Origin: Pseudofulvimonas gallinarii | Lineage (GTDB): Bacteria > Pseudomonadota > Gammaproteobacteria > Xanthomonadales > UBA2363 | Direction of reading: 5' to 3' | Assembly (NCBI RefSeq): GCF_004343305.1 | Contig: NZ_SMAF01000015.1 | Span: forward strand, 1 to 64,000 | DNA: 64,000 nucleotides | Position numbers and translations under genes: made by a program | Notes under the pieces: generated by a model | The model's database searches: none | Seen by the model: the letters and a program-made list of their open reading frames with translations, nothing else | What the model was told of the DNA's origin: nothing | In this document: piece after piece, positions 51,911 through 60,595 of the stretch | Layout of the letters: each line of letters opens with the position of its first letter | Position numbering within the stretch: the first letter of the stretch is position 1

Positions 51911-54067
51911 ATGTCACTGCATCCGGCGGTCCGGACCGCCCTGCTTTCCCTCGGCCTTCCCCTTCTGATCACAGCCTGCCAATCCGTGAACGACAACGCC
52001 CCCGCTGCCGCCGATCTTCCGCCCGTCGCCGAGCGCATCGACCATGTCGTCGAGGCGCCGGCCGGCTCGCGCACCGATCCCTATTACTGGCTGCGCGACG
52101 ATTCGCGCAGCAACGAAAAGGTGCTCGACTACCTGCGCGCGGAGAACGCCTGGTTCCACCGTCACATGGAACGGCTGGCGCCACGGACGGAAAAGCTGTA
52201 CGGCGAAATTGTCGGCCGCATCAAGCAGGACGACAGTTCCGTGCCGGTCCGCCATCGCGGCTACTGGTACTACGTGCGTTTCGCCGAAGGGCAGGAATAT
52301 CCGGTCTACGCGCGTCGACGCGGCGACATGACGGCGCCTGAGGAAATCCTGCTGGACGGCAACACGCTGGCGGAAGGCCATGGCTTCTTCCAGATCGGCG
52401 ACTACGAGGTTTCCGACAACGGCCGCTGGCTGGTCTGGGCGGAAGACACCATCGGCCGCCGCCAGTACGTGCTGCGCTTCAAGGACCTGGAAACAGGCAC
52501 GATGCTGGACGACCGCATCGAAGGCGTCTCTGCCGACCTGGTCTGGGCTGCCGACGACAGCACCCTGTTCTACATCGAGAACGATCCGGACACCCTGCTC
52601 GGCAAGCGCGTCAAGCGCCACCGGCTGGGCACGCCGACCAGCCAGGACGTGCTCGTCTATGAAGAGCCGGACGAATCGTATTACCTGGCCATCGGCAGGA
52701 CCGGTGACGAGCGCTTCCTCGTCATCCACAGCTCCAGCACGGTGTCGGACGAGCTGCGCTACGTCGCCGCCGACCAGCCGCAGCAGCCGTTCACGGTGCT
52801 CGCTGCGCGCGAGCGCGACTTCGAATACGACGCCGACCACATCGACAACCGCTGGATCATCCGCACCAACTGGCAGGCGCCGAACTTCCGCCTGATGGAA
52901 GCGGCGGACAGCGACATCGCCGATCGCGGCAAGTGGCGTGAACTGGTCGGCCACCGCGACGACGTCTACATCGAGGAGTTCGAACTGTTCCGCAACCACC
53001 TGGCGATCGGCGAGCGCAGCGAAGGGCTCAAGCGCGTGCGCATCAGGCGCTGGGATGGAGCGCGCGAGGACTACATCGGCGCCGACGAGGCGGCCTATGT
53101 CGCCGAGATCGACGTCAACTCCGAACAGGATTCGGAGTGGCTGCGTTACAGCTACAGCTCGCTGACCACGCCGGAATCGATCTACGAGGTGCACATGGAC
53201 AGCGGCGAACGCCGCCTGCTCAAGCGCGCACCCGTGCTCGGCGGCTTCGACAGCGACAACTACGTGACCGAGCGAACCTGGGCCACGGCCGCCGATGGCG
53301 AGAAGATTCCGGTCAGCCTGCTGTACCGCAAGGGCTTCCAGCGTGACGGCAGTGCCGCGCTGTACCAGTACGCCTACGGTTCGTACGGCATGTCGATGGA
53401 CCCCTATTTCAGCACCGCGCGGCTGTCGCTGGTGGACCGCGGGATGGTGTTCGCCATCGCCCACATACGCGGCGGCGAGGAAATGGGTCGGCGCTGGTAC
53501 GAAGCCGGCAAGCTGCTCGACAAGCGCAATACCTTCACCGACTTCATTGCCGTCACCGACCACCTGGTCGCGGAAGGCTACGTCGCCAGGGACCGCGTCG
53601 CCGCGATGGGCGGCAGCGCCGGCGGCCTTCTGATCGGCGCGGTCGCCAACCTGGCGCCTGAGAAATACCGGGTGCTGGTGGCGCATGTGCCGTTCGTCGA
53701 TGTGGTCACGACCATGCTCGACGAATCCATTCCACTGACGACCAACGAATACGACGAATGGGGCAACCCGGCCGAGAAGGCGTATTACGACTACATGCTG
53801 TCGTATTCACCGTATGACAACGTGCGCGCGACCGCCTATCCGGCGATGCTGGTGACCACCGGGCTGTGGGATTCGCAGGTGCAGTACTGGGAGCCGGCGA
53901 AGTGGGTGGCGAAGCTGCGCGCGACCGCCACCGGCGCCGCGCCGCTGCTGTACAAGACCAACATGGAAGCCGGCCACGGTGGCAAGTCGGGTCGTTTCCA
54001 GCGTTACCGCGAAACCGCCGAGGAATATGCCTTCGTGCTTGACCAGCTCGGGGTTGCGGAGCGCTGA
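51911..54067 (+). CDS. ptrB: Oligopeptidase B as a lipoprotein (S9A)
   Basis: 718 residues from ATG 51911. N-terminal lipoprotein signal with lipobox ITAC (Cys about residue 20) places it in the envelope. A seven-bladed propeller (about 80-430) covers a C-terminal hydrolase domain with Ser569 (GGSAGG), Asp654 (GLWDSQV) and His689 (EAGHGG), spaced as in E. coli oligopeptidase B. It cuts short peptides after basic residues. No Shine-Dalgarno; a TAGACT -10 overlaps the aat stop, so it may have its own promoter. Confidence 0.95.
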   Translation: MSLHPAVRTALLSLGLPLLITACQSVNDNAPAAADLPPVAERIDHVVEAPAGSRTDPYYWLRDDSRSNEKVLDYLRAENAWFHRHMERLAPRTEKLYGEIVGRIKQDDSSVPVRHRGYWYYVRFAEGQEYPVYARRRGDMTAPEEILLDGNTLAEGHGFFQIGDYEVSDNGRWLVWAEDTIGRRQYVLRFKDLETGTMLDDRIEGVSADLVWAADDSTLFYIENDPDTLLGKRVKRHRLGTPTSQDVLVYEEPDESYYLAIGRTGDERFLVIHSSSTVSDELRYVAADQPQQPFTVLAARERDFEYDADHIDNRWIIRTNWQAPNFRLMEAADSDIADRGKWRELVGHRDDVYIEEFELFRNHLAIGERSEGLKRVRIRRWDGAREDYIGADEAAYVAEIDVNSEQDSEWLRYSYSSLTTPESIYEVHMDSGERRLLKRAPVLGGFDSDNYVTERTWATAADGEKIPVSLLYRKGFQRDGSAALYQYAYGSYGMSMDPYFSTARLSLVDRGMVFAIAHIRGGEEMGRRWYEAGKLLDKRNTFTDFIAVTDHLVAEGYVARDRVAAMGGSAGGLLIGAVANLAPEKYRVLVAHVPFVDVVTTMLDESIPLTTNEYDEWGNPAEKAYYDYMLSYSPYDNVRATAYPAMLVTTGLWDSQVQYWEPAKWVAKLRATATGAAPLLYKTNMEAGHGGKSGRFQRYRETAEEYAFVLDQLGVAER

Positions 54068-54086
54068 TCCCGGGGAAACAGGCGAT

Positions 54087-54110
54087 GCGCCCGGCGCTTC
54101 AGCCGGGCGC
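54087..54110. terminator. GC-rich hairpin between convergent genes
   Basis: GCGCCCGGC (54087-54095) and GCCGGGCGC (54102-54110), a perfect 9-bp stem with a 6-nt loop, 20 nt after the oligopeptidase stop and just beyond the end of the converging gene. No U run, so termination strength is uncertain. Confidence 0.5.
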
Positions 54111-54120
54111 GTCCAGTACG

Positions 54121-54705
54121 TCAGCGCGAGGGACTGGCGACCTGCCAGCTGCCAGCGCCCGTCGCCGTTTCGGCCGCTGGAACGACCGCCACCCGGATGC
54201 GCAGGCGGTCGCCGGGATCATGGTCGAGGCGGGATACGAACACTTCACCGCGGTAGCGGTATTCGACGTCGAAGCCCTCCTGGCGGGTGACCGTCACCAC
54301 ATCGTCAACCAGCGGGCAGCCTTCGGGTTCGGCCGTGTGTTCCTCGGGCAATGCCTGGCGTGGTGCCGGCGCAGCTGCCGCGAACCCCGTCTGCAGCAGT
54401 GTCCCGACGGCGCCCATGCGACCGCCGGGGACGGTGGTGACAGGCGGCTCCCGCTCCGCTGCCGCATTCGCAGACGAAGCATTCAGGGCCGTACAGTCTT
54501 CCCGCAGTTCCGTCACCTGTATCTCACTGAACACCGGCACCACGCGCAGCACCTGCGCATAGGTGTACGTGACGTGCTCGACATAGGCGTCCTCGACCGC
54601 CCCTGCCGAAGCGGGCCGGGGCGTCTGGGCAACGGCGGTTGCTGAGTAGAGGAGAATCAGGCAGGAGGCGGCAGTACCGCAGGCAACTCGGGAACTCGAA
54701 TGCAT
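54121..54705 (-). CDS. Secreted protein of the glycine-zipper/UmoD-like type, zipper lost
   Basis: 194 residues. Signal peptide (about 1-26, ending AVAQT). The opening VEHVTYTYAQVLRVVPVFSEIQVTELREDC and the end YRYRGEVFVSRLDHDPGDRLRIRVAVVP match the flanks of outer-membrane proteins that normally carry a glycine-zipper 2TM segment. Here the middle is a Gly/Ala/Pro-poor-conserved stretch without a regular GxxxG zipper, so it is a divergent member or a degraded one. Function unknown. Confidence 0.6.
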   Translation of the reverse strand: MHSSSRVACGTAASCLILLYSATAVAQTPRPASAGAVEDAYVEHVTYTYAQVLRVVPVFSEIQVTELREDCTALNASSANAAAEREPPVTTVPGGRMGAVGTLLQTGFAAAAPAPRQALPEEHTAEPEGCPLVDDVVTVTRQEGFDVEYRYRGEVFVSRLDHDPGDRLRIRVAVVPAAETATGAGSWQVASPSR

Positions 54706-54920
54706 GTCTTGGATCGCCTCGCCGTCCTGGCGTCAGGAGCTGTGAGCAACGGGCATTCAAGCCCAACGAATATGAACGGCAGCTGATAATTCGTCCCTGC
54801 AGCGGATCGTTTGCTAAAGTTGCCCCTTGCTGCTGCGCACCAATGCACGTGCCGCCCTGACCGGGCTGGCCCGTGCCAGCCACCGCCGTCGCGCAGTTTG
54901 ACCATCCAACCGGGGCCTCC

Positions 54921-56315
54921 ATGCAGCTTCATCTTTTCAACAGCCTCAGCCGCCAGCTCGAACCGTTCCAGCCGCTCGACCCGCAGCGGGTGACGCTCTA
55001 CATCTGCGGACCGACGGTCTACAACTACGTCCATATCGGCAACGCGCGGCCGCCTGTGGTTTTCGGGCTCCTGGTGCGGCTGCTGCGGCGCCTGTATCCG
55101 AACGTCGTCTATGCCCGCAACATCACCGACGTCGACGACAAGATCAACGCCGCATCGGCGGAGCGCGGCGTGCCGATCTCCGAGATCACCGACCGCTACG
55201 CGCAGGCCTACCACGAGGACATGGACCGTCTCGGCGCCGATCGTCCCGACGTGGTGCCACATGCCACCGACCACATCGGCCAGATCATCGCCATGTGCGA
55301 GCGGCTGATCGCCAGCGGCCATGCCTATGCCGCCGACGGCCACGTGCTGTTCGATGTCACCACCTATCCGGCGTACGGCCAGCTCTCGCGCCGCTCCACC
55401 GATGAAATGCTCGCCGGCGCCCGCGTCGAGGTCGCACCCTACAAGCGCACGCCCGGCGACTTCGTGCTCTGGAAGCCGTCGACGCCGGACCTGCCGGGCT
55501 GGGACAGCCCCTGGGGACGGGGACGGCCAGGCTGGCACATCGAATGTTCGGCGATGGCGGCAACCCACCTGGGCGAGACCATCGACATCCACGCCGGTGG
55601 CATCGACCTGCAGTTCCCGCACCACGAGAACGAGATCGCCCAGAGCACCTGCGCGCATGGCGGCAAGGTCTTCGCCCGCTACTGGCTGCACAACGGCATG
55701 CTCAACATGGGTGGCCGCAAGATGTCGAAGTCGCTGGGCAACGTCACGCTGGTTCACGACCTGCTGGACGCCTATCCCCCCGAAGCGCTGCGCTACGTGC
55801 TGATGTCGGCGCATTACCGGCAGCCGCTGGACTGGTCGGAAGGAGCCGTCGAGCAGGCCATCCGCACGCTTGACCGCCTCTACGGCACGCTGCGCGACCT
55901 CGCGGACGTGGACGCCGGCGAAGCGGGCGACCCGCCTGCTTCGATCCTGCAGGCGCTGTGCGACGACCTCAACACGCCTGAAGCGCTGGCGCACCTGGCC
56001 GGCATCGCCGCGGAGGCGCGCCGCGCCGGCGACGAGGCCACGCGTCGTGCCCGCAAGCGCGAACTGCTCGACGCCGGCGCCCTGCTCGGCCTGCTGCAGC
56101 AGACGCCGGACGAGTGGTTCAAACGCGGAGCGACCTCCGGGGACGAAGGCGAAGGCGAGCTCGCGGCAAGGATCGACGCCCTGGTCGCCGAACGCGAGGC
56201 GGCACGCAAGTCGCGGGACTTCGCCCGCGCCGACGAACTGCGCAGCACGCTGACGGACCTGGGCGTGCTGGTCGAGGACGGCGCCGACGGCGCACGCTGG
56301 CGCTGGAACCGCTGA
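54921..56315 (+). CDS. cysS: Cysteinyl-tRNA synthetase
   Basis: 464 residues from ATG 54921 ([19 protein letters not shown]). Class I synthetase: zinc Cys in [14 protein letters not shown]-type motif HIGNARPPV, a second zinc ligand set with [11 protein letters not shown] and [10 protein letters not shown], and the KMSKS loop [11 protein letters not shown]. The C-terminal helical domain ends in the DALR-type region [21 protein letters not shown] -10 candidate lies ~110 nt upstream. Its stop overlaps the sufE start by one base (TGATG). Confidence 0.98.
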   Translation: MQLHLFNSLSRQLEPFQPLDPQRVTLYICGPTVYNYVHIGNARPPVVFGLLVRLLRRLYPNVVYARNITDVDDKINAASAERGVPISEITDRYAQAYHEDMDRLGADRPDVVPHATDHIGQIIAMCERLIASGHAYAADGHVLFDVTTYPAYGQLSRRSTDEMLAGARVEVAPYKRTPGDFVLWKPSTPDLPGWDSPWGRGRPGWHIECSAMAATHLGETIDIHAGGIDLQFPHHENEIAQSTCAHGGKVFARYWLHNGMLNMGGRKMSKSLGNVTLVHDLLDAYPPEALRYVLMSAHYRQPLDWSEGAVEQAIRTLDRLYGTLRDLADVDAGEAGDPPASILQALCDDLNTPEALAHLAGIAAEARRAGDEATRRARKRELLDAGALLGLLQQTPDEWFKRGATSGDEGEGELAARIDALVAEREAARKSRDFARADELRSTLTDLGVLVEDGADGARWRWNR

Positions 56316-56758
56316 TGTCCAGCGCCATCGACGCGGCACAGGCCGCCATCGCCGAGGAATTCGCGCTGTTCGGTGACTGGAGCGAGCGTTACCAGTACCT
56401 GATCGATCTGGGGCGCAAGCTGCCGCCTTTCCCCGATGCCTGGCGCAACGAGGACAATCGCCTTCACGGTTGCCAGTCGATGGTGTGGATCGTCGCCGAA
56501 GGCGATGCGCAACGGCTGGACTTCCACGCTGCCAGCGATTCAGCGATCGTCTCCGGACTGATCGCACTCGTGCTGCGTGTCTACGGGGGCGGCCACGACG
56601 CCGCCGAGATCGAAGCGACCGAACCGGATTTCATCCGCGCCATCGGACTGGGCAGCCACTTGTCGCCCACGCGAAGCAATGGCCTGGCGGCCCTGCTTGC
56701 ACGCATCCGCGACATCGCGCGGCGTGCCCAGGCCGGCGAACGCTTCGATCCCGGCTGA
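56315..56758 (+). CDS. sufE: Cysteine desulfuration protein SufE
   Basis: 147 residues from ATG 56315. Accepts persulfide sulfur from SufS for Fe-S assembly; the acceptor Cys is in RLHGCQSMVWI (residue about 51). The GLGSHLSPTRSNGLAALLARI C-terminal motif is typical. It lies alone behind cysS, away from sufBCDS, with start and stop codons overlapping by one base. Confidence 0.96.
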   Translation: MSSAIDAAQAAIAEEFALFGDWSERYQYLIDLGRKLPPFPDAWRNEDNRLHGCQSMVWIVAEGDAQRLDFHAASDSAIVSGLIALVLRVYGGGHDAAEIEATEPDFIRAIGLGSHLSPTRSNGLAALLARIRDIARRAQAGERFDPG

Positions 56759-56834
56759 ACGGTGCGCGTGGTCCGGCGCTTGCCGGCGCCGGGCCTGTGC
56801 TAGCGTTCGGCCCCTGCAACAACCGGACACTGCC

Positions 56835-57242
56835 ATGCGCATTCGTATCGCCACCCTGCTCACGCTCGCCTTGATCAACGGCACCGCCGCCTTCGCCGAT
56901 GAAGGCGACATCGGCTATCCGTCGGTGGAAGCGGCACGCGCCGCGCTGGCCGCGCGCAGCGATGTCGCCATGTCGCGCGCCGACGGCTGGCTGACCATCG
57001 AGGACCGCGCCGGAAAAACCCTGTGGACCTTCGCGCCGGAGACCGATCCCGCGCATCCGGCGGCAGTGAAGCGCAGCGTCGTCGAGGAAGGCGACCGCAT
57101 CGTGCTGCGCATGGATATCCGCTGCGAAGGGGACGCCGCCGCCTGCGACGCCCTGGAAGCGCACTTCCTCAGCCTCAACGAATCGGTGGTGGGCAAGGCG
57201 CGTGAAGACGCCGAGGGCGGCGAAGAGAACAACGGCGACTGA
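56835..57242 (+). CDS. Small secreted hypothetical protein
   Basis: 135 residues from ATG 56835. Signal peptide (about 1-21, ending AFAD). The mature part has SVEAARAALAARSDVAMSRADGWLTIED, WTFAPETDPAHPAAVKRSVV and CEGDAAACDALEAHFLSLNES, with two Cys that could form a disulfide, and an acidic Glu/Asn-rich tail. I do not recognise the family; it looks like an envelope protein of about 12 kDa mature mass. Confidence 0.65.
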   Translation: MRIRIATLLTLALINGTAAFADEGDIGYPSVEAARAALAARSDVAMSRADGWLTIEDRAGKTLWTFAPETDPAHPAAVKRSVVEEGDRIVLRMDIRCEGDAAACDALEAHFLSLNESVVGKAREDAEGGEENNGD

Positions 57243-57313
57243 TTCCGGCCGGCGCCCGGCGGCCCGCCATCGGCCGCCCTGCTATGCTGCGCGCCGCTCA
57301 ACCGGAGATCTCC

Positions 57314-59374
57314 ATGTACCGTGCCCTGCGCCGGCTGCTGCCGGCGGCCCTGCTTGTCGCCGCGCCGGCGGCGTCCGCCTTTGTCTCGGGCACGACGCCC
57401 GTGTTCATCAACGAGCTGCACTACGACAACGTCGACGTCGACGTCGGCGAGGCCGTGGAGATCGCCGGTCCGGCCGGCACCAGCCTGACCGGCTGGTCGG
57501 TCGTGCTCTACAACGGTTCCAACGGTACCGTCTACGACACCATCCCCCTGTCCGGCACCATCCCCGACCAGTGCTCGGGTTTTGGCACGGTGGTGGCGCT
57601 GCCGGGTGGCAGCAACCCGCAGATCCAGAACGGATCGCCGGACGGCCTGGCCCTGGTCAGCCCGCAGGGCGTCGTGCAGTTCCTCACCTACGAAGGCAGC
57701 TTCACGGCAACCAATGGCCCGGCCCAGGGCATGGTCGGCACCGACATCGGTGTCAGTGAGCCGGGCAGCACGCCGGTGGGCCATTCACTCGCACTGGCCG
57801 GCAGCGGCGGCTCGGGCTATGAGTCCTTCACCTGGCAGCCGCCCGCTCCCGCCTCCTTCGGTGCCTGCAACCCTGGCCAGAGCTTCGCACCCGCGGTGGA
57901 CGTGCCGCCGCAGTTGAACTCGCTGACGCCGGCCAATGGCGCCATCGGCGTGTCCACCCTGCCGGTCATCAATGCGGTTTTCAGCGAGGCCGTCGACCTT
58001 GCACCCGGCGCCATCACGCTCGGTTGCGCCACCTCCGGCCCGATCGCGCTCTCAATTTCCGGCACGGACGCCAGCTACCAGGCGACCGCGCAGACCGCCG
58101 TGCTCAACCTGGAGTCCTGCACCGTCACCGTCACGGGCGCCCTGGTCACCGACCGCGACGGCACGCCGGACGCCATGGCCGGCAACGTCAGCCACACTTT
58201 CACCACCCAGGCCGACCTGCCGCCGGCCGTGGCCCATCACATTCCCGCTGTCGGCGCCGGCGGCGTTGCGCACAGCGCCAATATCCAGGTCGATTTCAGC
58301 GAACCGGTCACCACGCAGCCGGGCTGGCTGCAACTAAGCTGCGATGAAAGCGGCAACGTCAGCGTCAGCATCAGCGGCGGCCCGACCCAGTACGTGGTCA
58401 ATCCGGACAGCGACTTCGCTGCCCTGGAAACATGCACGGTTCTCGTCGATGCCGACCACGTCATCGACCTTGACGGCGTCCCGACCCCGATGGTCGCCGA
58501 CTACACCTGGACCTTCACGACCGCGTCCGACAATGGCGACTACTACGCCAGCGTCGTCGCCACCAGCGCCGCCACCCTGCGCGCGACCCTGCACGAGGTG
58601 ATCGACGACCACCAGTGGTACCCGTATTCGTCGAGCAGCGGTCCGGATACCTGGGAGATCCTCGAGAAGGCGGACGAAGATCCCGCCGATCCGACGCGCA
58701 TTCTCGACATCTACCGCAACGAGAGCATGGCCAAGTTCGGTGGCGGCCAGGGCCCGTACAACCGCGAGCACACCTGGCCCAATTCGCTGGGCTTCCCCAA
58801 CAGCGGCAACAGCCACGCCTACACCGACACGCACATGCTCATGCTGTCGCATGTCGGCTACAACTCGGACCGCGGAAACAAGTACTTCGGCACCTGCAAC
58901 AGCGGCTGCACCGAGCGCACGACGCTGGTGAACGACGGCCAGGGCGGCGGCAGCGGCACGCACCCGGGCAACTCCAACTGGTTCAACGGCAACCTCTGGG
59001 AGACCTGGGTCGGCCGTCGCGGCGACGTCGCCCGCGCGGTGATGTACATGGACATCCGTTATGAAGGCGGCACGCACGCCAACGGCTGGCATGAGCCGGA
59101 CCTGATCCTGACCAACAACACCAGCCTCATCCAAGGCACCAACACCGCCAACAACGGCACCGGGCGCGCCTATATGGGCCTGCTCGACGTGATCCTGGCC
59201 TGGCACGAACAGGATCCGCCGGACGAGAAGGAGCGCTTGCGCAACGAGGTGGTGTACAGCTACCAGGGCAACCGCAATCCCTTCATCGACCATCCGGAAT
59301 GGGCGGCCTGCCTGTTCAAGGACATCTGCCCGGTCGTCAGCGACGTGATCTTCGCGAACGGATTCGGCGACTGA
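57314..59374 (+). CDS. Secreted endonuclease I-type nuclease with lamin-tail and Ig-like domains
   Basis: 686 residues from ATG 57314. Signal peptide (about 1-22). A lamin-tail-like domain (about 28-190, starting FINELHYDNVDVDVGEAVEI) is followed by two SbsA-type Ig-like domains (about 198-300 and 302-405, with SLTPANGAIGVSTLPVINAVFSE and VDFSEPVTTQPGW) and an EndA/Vvn endonuclease I domain (about 415-680). The catalytic motif NREHTWPNS has His486; HMLMLSHVGYNSDRGN and GNLWETWVGRRGDVARAVMYMDIRY are family marks. The last residues are DVIFANGFGD. An extracellular DNase or RNase is likely. Confidence 0.92.
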   Translation: MYRALRRLLPAALLVAAPAASAFVSGTTPVFINELHYDNVDVDVGEAVEIAGPAGTSLTGWSVVLYNGSNGTVYDTIPLSGTIPDQCSGFGTVVALPGGSNPQIQNGSPDGLALVSPQGVVQFLTYEGSFTATNGPAQGMVGTDIGVSEPGSTPVGHSLALAGSGGSGYESFTWQPPAPASFGACNPGQSFAPAVDVPPQLNSLTPANGAIGVSTLPVINAVFSEAVDLAPGAITLGCATSGPIALSISGTDASYQATAQTAVLNLESCTVTVTGALVTDRDGTPDAMAGNVSHTFTTQADLPPAVAHHIPAVGAGGVAHSANIQVDFSEPVTTQPGWLQLSCDESGNVSVSISGGPTQYVVNPDSDFAALETCTVLVDADHVIDLDGVPTPMVADYTWTFTTASDNGDYYASVVATSAATLRATLHEVIDDHQWYPYSSSSGPDTWEILEKADEDPADPTRILDIYRNESMAKFGGGQGPYNREHTWPNSLGFPNSGNSHAYTDTHMLMLSHVGYNSDRGNKYFGTCNSGCTERTTLVNDGQGGGSGTHPGNSNWFNGNLWETWVGRRGDVARAVMYMDIRYEGGTHANGWHEPDLILTNNTSLIQGTNTANNGTGRAYMGLLDVILAWHEQDPPDEKERLRNEVVYSYQGNRNPFIDHPEWAACLFKDICPVVSDVIFANGFGD

Positions 59375-59399
59375 TCGCCGATCCGCATGCCGGAAAAAC

Positions 59400-59425
59400 A
59401 AAGGGCGGCCGATGGCCGCCCTTTT
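59400..59425. terminator. Bidirectional terminator
   Basis: AAAGGGCGGCC (59400-59410) and GGCCGCCCTTT (59414-59424), an 11-bp stem with 3-nt loop, with U-rich sequence on both strands (TTTT; TTTGTTTTT). It ends the nuclease transcript and the THX transcript. Confidence 0.9.
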
Positions 59426-59455
59426 CCGTTCGCGCTACGGAGCGCGCGAGCGTGA

Positions 59456-59602
59456 TCAGGCCTTCTTGCGAGCGGCCGTCTTCGCAGCCGGCTTGGCCGC
59501 TGCCTTGGTGGCCACCGCCGCCTTCGCCTTGTGCGGACGTGCGATGCCGTAGCTGCCCGCCGAAATCTTGCCGCGCCGCGTGCTCTTGTCGCCCTTGCCC
59601 AT
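59456..59602 (-). CDS. 30S ribosomal protein bTHX
   Basis: 48 residues from ATG 59602 with AGGAGA upstream. MGKGDKSTRRGKISAGSYG followed by IARPHKAK is the THX fold sequence, a small basic peptide of the 30S head. The C-terminal half is an Ala/Lys-rich extension (AAVATKAAAKPAAKTAARKKA), longer than in Thermus. Shared terminator with the nuclease gene. Confidence 0.9.
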   Translation of the reverse strand: MGKGDKSTRRGKISAGSYGIARPHKAKAAVATKAAAKPAAKTAARKKA

Positions 59603-59753
59603 GACCGTTCTCCTGCTTTGTCGTAGTGGGATGGAAGGGCGCGGAGAATAGCAGAACGCCCCGGCCTGCTGCGCGAGGCACCCTGGCGCGACCCCGCCCA
59701 CCGCGCGCGGTGGTGAAATGGCGCGCATCCGGGACCGGACCGGCTTGCAGGGC

Positions 59754-59782
59754 TTGGGGGAAAGCGCCGGGCTGGCTATACT
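59754..59782 (+). promoter_or_regulatory. Strong sigma-70-like promoter of the cytochrome pair
   Basis: -35 TTGGGG (59754-59759) and -10 TATACT (59777-59782), spaced 17 nt, ~38 nt before the first ATG. Confidence 0.7.
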
Positions 59783-59819
59783 TCCCGCTTTCGTCCGCCC
59801 CGTCCTGGAACGCCGCAGC

Positions 59820-60140
59820 ATGAAGCTGATTCCGCTGATCGTCGCCACCGGCGCCCTGTCATTGGCCGCCACAACCCACGCCGCCGACCTCGATGCCGGC
59901 CGCCAGCTCGCCTACACCTGCACCGGTTGCCATGGCATCGCGGGCTACAAGAACGCCTACCCCAACTATCACGTGCCGCGCATCGCCGGCCAGAACCGGG
60001 ATTACCTGGTGGCCGCGCTGACCGCGTACAGCAAGGGCGAGCGTACCCATCCGACCATGCGTGCGCAGGGTGAAGCCCTGAGCGCCGAAGAAATCGACAA
60101 CGTTGCCAGCTACCTGGCCAGCCTGAGGGAAGCACCATGA
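59820..60140 (+). CDS. Class I monohaem cytochrome c
   Basis: 106 residues from ATG 59820. Signal peptide (about 1-20, ending THAAD). Haem site CTGCH near residue 30, with the axial Met in MRAQGEALSAEEI. A small periplasmic electron carrier of the c553/c5 group. Its stop overlaps the next cytochrome's ATG by 4 nt (ATGA). Confidence 0.9.
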   Translation: MKLIPLIVATGALSLAATTHAADLDAGRQLAYTCTGCHGIAGYKNAYPNYHVPRIAGQNRDYLVAALTAYSKGERTHPTMRAQGEALSAEEIDNVASYLASLREAP

Positions 60141-60481
60141 TGTCCCGCGCCATCCTTGTCGCCAGCGCGCTGGTCCTGTTCGGCCTGAACGCCCCGGCCT
60201 TCGCCGCCGGCGACGCCGAACGTGGCCGCGAGAAGTCGCAGGTATGCCAGGCCTGCCACGGTGTCGACGGCAACGGCATCGGTGATCCCCAGTATCCGCT
60301 GATCGCCGGCCAGTACGCCGACTACCTGTCGCAGGCCATGCGCGCCTACCAGACCGGCGAGCGCCAGAACGTCATCATGCAGGGCTTCATGGCGACGCTG
60401 ACCGCGCAGGACATCGACGACCTGGCGGCGTACTTCGCCTCGCAGAAGGGTTCGCTGGACGACCTCAGCCACTTCAAGTGA
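60137..60481 (+). CDS. Class I monohaem cytochrome c, second of the pair
   Basis: 114 residues from ATG 60137 (a second ATG follows immediately). Signal peptide (about 1-23, ending AFAAG). Haem site CQACH near residue 37, axial Met probably in MQGFMATLTAQDI. Related to the first cytochrome (PLIAGQYADYLSQAMRAYQTGER echoes PRIAGQNRDYLVAALTAYSKGER), so the pair looks like a tandem duplication or a split di-haem c4-type protein. Confidence 0.9.
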   Translation: MMSRAILVASALVLFGLNAPAFAAGDAERGREKSQVCQACHGVDGNGIGDPQYPLIAGQYADYLSQAMRAYQTGERQNVIMQGFMATLTAQDIDDLAAYFASQKGSLDDLSHFK

Positions 60482-60507
60482 TCGCGTCGTCGCCCGCCGG
60501 CAACAGG

Positions 60508-60534
60508 AAGGCCGCCCCTTGGGCGGCCTTTTCC
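60508..60534. terminator. Terminator behind the cytochrome pair
   Basis: AAGGCCGCCC (60508-60517) and GGGCGGCCTT (60521-60530), 10-bp stem with 3-nt loop, then TTCC. Also lies behind the converging nfuA gene. Confidence 0.85.
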
Positions 60535-60595
60535 GTTTCAGGGGCTCTTAGCGCCCACGCCGGCAGCGCGACACGCCGTGGCGCACGACGATCAC

